Assembly (NCBI GenBank): GCA_027364825.1
Contig: DAHXOM010000380.1
Span: 1-8,388, forward strand
DNA length: 8,388 nt
DNA from: a bacterium
GTDB lineage: Bacteria; JAMCPX01
Reading direction: 5' to 3'
Part shown: in pieces, positions 5,840-8,388 of the stretch
Layout of the letters: each line of letters begins with the position of its first letter
How positions within the stretch are numbered: the first letter of the stretch is position 1
Notes under the pieces: model-generated
What the model saw: only the letters and a program-made list of their open reading frames with translations
The model's database searches: none
Told to the model about the DNA's origin: nothing
Translations under genes and position numbers: made by a program

Positions 5840-7447
5840 ATGAGTATACTTGAAACGGATATACTGATTATCGGCAGCGGAATAGCAGGCCTCTACTACG
5901 CTATAAAATCTCACAATCAGGGCAGGCTGATGATCATAAACAAACTGGCCAAGTACGAATCGGCAACATACTATGCACAGGGTGGTATTGCTACGGTTTT
6001 TTCTACGGAGGACAGTTTTGAAGAGCATATCAACGACACCCTTATAGCCGGTGACGGCTTATGTCATAAGGATACGGTTTCGCTGGTGGTAAGGGACGCG
6101 CCCAGCCGGATTAAGGAGCTTATAGATCTGGGTGTAAAGTTCAGCAAGGTCTACGATCCCGTAGACAATGATATGGTCTACGATCTTACCAGGGAAGGGG
6201 GTCATACCAAGAGAAGGATACTGCATGCCGATGATCTGACCGGCAGGGAGATAGAGGTCGCACTCATGCGCGCTGCTGAAGGAATGGGTATAAACGTTGT
6301 CGATCATCATATGGCAATCGATCTCATAACTACCAATAAGCTGTTCGGTACCAAGGGATCGAAGAACAGGGTACTCGGTGCTTATGTTCTCGATATTCTG
6401 ACCGGCGAGGTAAAAACAATCATATCGAAGGTTGTCGTGCTCGCAACAGGGGGGGCCGGCAAGGTCTACCTCTATTCCAGCGTTCCCGATACCGAGACAG
6501 GCGACGGCATCGCCATGGCTTACAGGGCAGGTGCTTCGGTCGCGGACATGGAATTCATACAGTTTCATCCGACCTGTCTGTATCATCCCGAGGCAAAATC
6601 ATTCCTCATATCGGAATCCGTTCGGGGAGAGGGCGGCATATTAAAGAGGAAAGACGGCACCGCATTTATGGCCGCATATCACCCCATGAAGGATCTTGCC
6701 CCCCGGGACATTGTCGCTCGGGCAATCGACAGCGAACTGAAAAAATCAGGGGACGACTGTGTTTTCCTCGATGTTACCCACCTTGACGCGGAATCTACGA
6801 AAAAGAGGTTCCCGCACATTTACAATACCCTGATGAAATTCGGCATCGATATGACCAAACAGCCGATACCTGTCGTACCTGCGGCACACTACACCTGCGG
6901 CGGTGTTCAGACCGATCTCAACGGCAAAACGGACATAGAAGGCCTCTTTGCAATAGGGGAAACGGCGTGTACGGGCCTGCACGGTGCAAACAGGCTCGCA
7001 TCCAACAGCCTTATCGAAGGTCTTGTTTTTGCGAACCAGACCTCGAAGGTAACGCAGTCTTACCTCAATGATGTACTTCCCTATGAAGCGATACCCGCAT
7101 GGACCTCCGGCAACGCCGTGGACAGCGATGAAATGGTTGTGGTCTCTCATAACTGGGACGAGATAAGAAGGTTTATGTGGAACTATGTCGGTATCGTGAG
7201 GTCGGATAAACGGCTCATGCGTGCACGGAGAAGGATCGAGATGCTCAAGGAAGAGATCAACGAGTACTACTGGAACTTTAAAATAAACAAGGACGTGCTG
7301 GAACTGCGGAACATTGCGACAGTTGCCGAGCTTGCCATACGCTGCGCACAGATGAGAAAGGAATCGAGGGGCATAAATTACAACATAGACTATCCGCACA
7401 AAGATGACGCATCATGGCTGAAGGACACGGTACTCAAGAAAGGGTAG
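5840..7447 (+). CDS. nadB: L-aspartate oxidase
   Basis: A cytoplasmic FAD enzyme that oxidises L-aspartate to iminoaspartate, the first step of quinolinate and de novo NAD synthesis. In anaerobes of this family fumarate can replace oxygen as electron acceptor. At 535 residues it has the family's normal length. The N-terminal FAD site is DILIIGSGIAGLYYA (7-21). YYAQGGIATV and the EEHINDTLIAGDGL block are typical. Residues corresponding to the E. coli active site are all present: E119 in LTREGGHTKRR (the position that separates NadB from succinate dehydrogenase and fumarate reductase flavoproteins), H243 in FHPTCLYHP, R289 in RDIVARAID, H350 in AAHYTCGGV and R385 in HGANRLASNSL. The ATG at 5840 has AAGGAG at 5829-5834. 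It appears to be a single-gene unit with its own promoter candidate. nadA and nadC are not in the window. Fumarate-reductase-type flavoproteins are the main alternative, and E119 and overall block order argue against them. Confidence 0.95.
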   Translation: MSILETDILIIGSGIAGLYYAIKSHNQGRLMIINKLAKYESATYYAQGGIATVFSTEDSFEEHINDTLIAGDGLCHKDTVSLVVRDAPSRIKELIDLGVKFSKVYDPVDNDMVYDLTREGGHTKRRILHADDLTGREIEVALMRAAEGMGINVVDHHMAIDLITTNKLFGTKGSKNRVLGAYVLDILTGEVKTIISKVVVLATGGAGKVYLYSSVPDTETGDGIAMAYRAGASVADMEFIQFHPTCLYHPEAKSFLISESVRGEGGILKRKDGTAFMAAYHPMKDLAPRDIVARAIDSELKKSGDDCVFLDVTHLDAESTKKRFPHIYNTLMKFGIDMTKQPIPVVPAAHYTCGGVQTDLNGKTDIEGLFAIGETACTGLHGANRLASNSLIEGLVFANQTSKVTQSYLNDVLPYEAIPAWTSGNAVDSDEMVVVSHNWDEIRRFMWNYVGIVRSDKRLMRARRRIEMLKEEINEYYWNFKINKDVLELRNIATVAELAIRCAQMRKESRGINYNIDYPHKDDASWLKDTVLKKG

Positions 7448-7466
7448 GGAGGGTTCTCCCCGTTTT
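7447..7466 (+). terminator. Small hairpin plus T-run just after nadB
   Basis: GGGAG (7447-7451) pairs with CTCCC (7456-7460) around a 4-base loop, followed by CGTTTT. The stem begins on the last base of the nadB stop codon. Five base pairs and four T are modest, so this is a possible weak intrinsic terminator only. Confidence 0.35.
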
Positions 7467-7516
7467 GTCATTACGATGGCCGGAGAAAGACATACAACAA
7501 AGCCGGATCAAGGGGT

Positions 7517-7600
7517 GTCATTGCGAACAAAGTGAAGCAATCTATGCATATTAAGGGATTGCTTCGTCATCCCGCCAAAGGCGGGACTCCTCGCAATGAC
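7517..7600. repeat. Palindromic intergenic repeat (GTCATTGCGA / GAAGCAATC type)
   Basis: Nested inverted repeats: GTCATTGCGA (7517-7526) pairs with TCGCAATGAC (7591-7600), and GAAGCAATC (7534-7542) pairs with GATTGCTTC (7557-7565). A separate small hairpin CCCGCC-AAA-GGCGGG (7571-7585) sits on the right arm. Weaker outer copies, GTCATTACGA (7467-7476) and TCGCAAGGAC (7633-7642), suggest remains of an older or larger element. Repeats of this kind are scattered between genes in many anaerobic proteobacteria and relatives. Here it fills the 235-bp gap between convergent genes. No transposase is present and no other gene is visible in the gap. Confidence 0.8.
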
Positions 7601-7682
7601 CGGTATTAAGAATTATTTGGTTATTTCATTCCTCGCAAGGACATCGTAGCACTGCCCCATGTTCGTGGGTATCTAACGGGGT

Positions 7683-8388
7683 TTATTTCATGTCGTTGCC
7701 GATAAATAGCGTTATGTCCCAGTTATAGGAATCCGACTGGACGAGTTCTGGCTGAACCGTAAGCAGTTTTGCGATTGCAACCGCCTGGTTATAATATTTC
7801 TGCTTGTAGAAGATCGTTGTTTTGTTCATACGTTTTTTCCCGCTGATAACGTTGGATACATTGAATTTGTTCTTGACCAGCAGTATACCCATTTTTATCT
7901 CAAGCTTTGGTATACGGCTTGCATTGATAATGGAAACATTTGCAGTAGGTATGTTTGCCGCGGCCTGCAGGGCACCTGTTGAAGTCGTGACTATGCCGGC
8001 ATAGGCCGGTGCAGTGGCTGCTGCCGGGGTGTTCCGGTCAATGACAAGCTTTGCAAGGATCTGATCCGGATTGTTCCAGCATACAACATCGGACGAACCC
8101 GAACTGTTATTGACGCTGTCGTGGAACTGGTCCAGCAGTCTTGTCACACCGTCCTGAACAACGGTCGTGTACGGTATTGTTTCTCCGTCAGCAGGAGAAG
8201 CCGGGGCGAAATCACCGGAGCCAGTCCAGAGCACATTGCCGGTGGGCACATCGATGAAATACATTTTAAACCCAACCGTGTTGTCTCCGCTCCCACCCGC
8301 GGTATGTCCGGAAGGATAGGTTGTAACGACACCTGCAAAAACCGCCTGTACCCCGAGTATCTTTCCTATGGCAGATGCAGCGGATACC
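7683..8388 (-). CDS. Envelope protein with CsgG/LpoB-like segment and LytR_C domain (5' end missing)
   Basis: The minus-strand frame stays open to the window edge, so the start lies beyond 8388 and 234 residues are visible. An ATG at 8264 is not the true start: the 41 codons before it are protein-like (IGKILGVQAVFAGVV). Visible residues 1 to about 60, with a GVQAVFAGVVTTY strand, VGFKMYFIDVPTGNVLWTGSGDF, and then a helix-like VVQDGVTRLLDQF, resemble the back half of CsgG/LpoB/GNA1162-type lipoproteins, although I cannot name the exact family. A Thr/Ala-rich linker follows (about 120-148). The last 86 residues (149-234) fit LytR_C: VSIINASRIPKLEIKMGILLVKN-FNV, KTTIFYK, an Ala-rich helix, and the closing DITLFIGNDMK. 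Export is likely, but the signal peptide or lipobox is outside the window. The gene runs convergently to nadB and has no evident link to it. Confidence 0.7.
   Translation of the reverse strand, partial: VSAASAIGKILGVQAVFAGVVTTYPSGHTAGGSGDNTVGFKMYFIDVPTGNVLWTGSGDFAPASPADGETIPYTTVVQDGVTRLLDQFHDSVNNSSGSSDVVCWNNPDQILAKLVIDRNTPAAATAPAYAGIVTTSTGALQAAANIPTANVSIINASRIPKLEIKMGILLVKNKFNVSNVISGKKRMNKTTIFYKQKYYNQAVAIAKLLTVQPELVQSDSYNWDITLFIGNDMK

Noticed and set aside
6746..7399. 217-codon open frame on the minus strand inside nadB
   Set aside because: It is antisense to the conserved NadB active-site region, and the product shows no family resemblance.
7467..7642. CRISPR array
   Set aside because: The repeats are inverted copies forming hairpins, not direct repeats with regular unique spacers, and no cas genes are present.
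7655..7682. CCCC...GGGG pairing as a terminator for the minus-strand gene
   Set aside because: There are only four G-C pairs around a loop of about 19 bases and no T-run in the right direction, too weak to annotate.
8144..8338. 64-codon minus-strand frame overlapping the envelope gene
   Set aside because: It is out of frame with the protein-like sequence that continues through the same bases to the window edge, and shows no features of its own.

Overview
The window is dense bacterial DNA. The genes sit in short, tightly packed transcription units, each start has a good Shine-Dalgarno sequence, and the short gaps carry palindromic repeats. The gene content (a large oxygen-sensitive-type CoA-dehydratase activase system, an L-aspartate oxidase, and an envelope protein on the opposite strand) fits an anaerobic or facultative bacterium. 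The repeat styles (back-to-back CCCTCCC-TTGA-GGGAGGG hairpins, and GTCATTGCGA...GAAGCAATC palindromes) recall those I associate with Desulfobacterota/Deltaproteobacteria or Nitrospirota genomes. The lineage is an inference, not something the sequence proves.

Region 1 (1-5601) is one apparent operon on the + strand. It opens with a perfect 20-bp palindrome that looks like a TetR-type operator, just upstream of a TetR-family repressor gene (52-666). Four bases later comes a 1161-residue protein (671-4156). It carries two complete BcrA/BadF/HgdC-type ATPase modules, a Cys cluster, and a C-terminal DUF2229/COG3580-type region with three widely spaced cysteines. It overlaps by ATGA with a 482-residue HgdB/COG3581-like protein (4153-5601) that has exactly four cysteines. 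Together these could form a self-contained ATP-driven electron-transfer machine: two activase ATPases plus two dehydratase-like halves. The TetR protein probably controls it. The substrate cannot be read from the sequence.

Inside the activase gene, between the ATPase modules and the DUF2229 region, lies a 110-bp inverted-repeat element (2855-2964). It is translated in frame as a Gly/Pro-rich segment of about 37 residues. A 16-base piece of the same element recurs in the gap after the operon.

Region 2 (5602-7447): a 238-bp gap holds a weak terminator-like hairpin, the repeat fragment and a plausible sigma70-type promoter. It is followed by nadB (L-aspartate oxidase, 5840-7447), the first step of de novo NAD synthesis. 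The other quinolinate-pathway genes (nadA, nadC) are not in the window.

Region 3 (7448-8388): a 235-bp convergent gap carries a small hairpin and a classic palindromic intergenic repeat. Beyond it, on the minus strand, is the 3' part of a gene whose product joins a CsgG/LpoB/GNA1162-like segment to a C-terminal LytR_C-like domain. Its 5' end lies outside the window.
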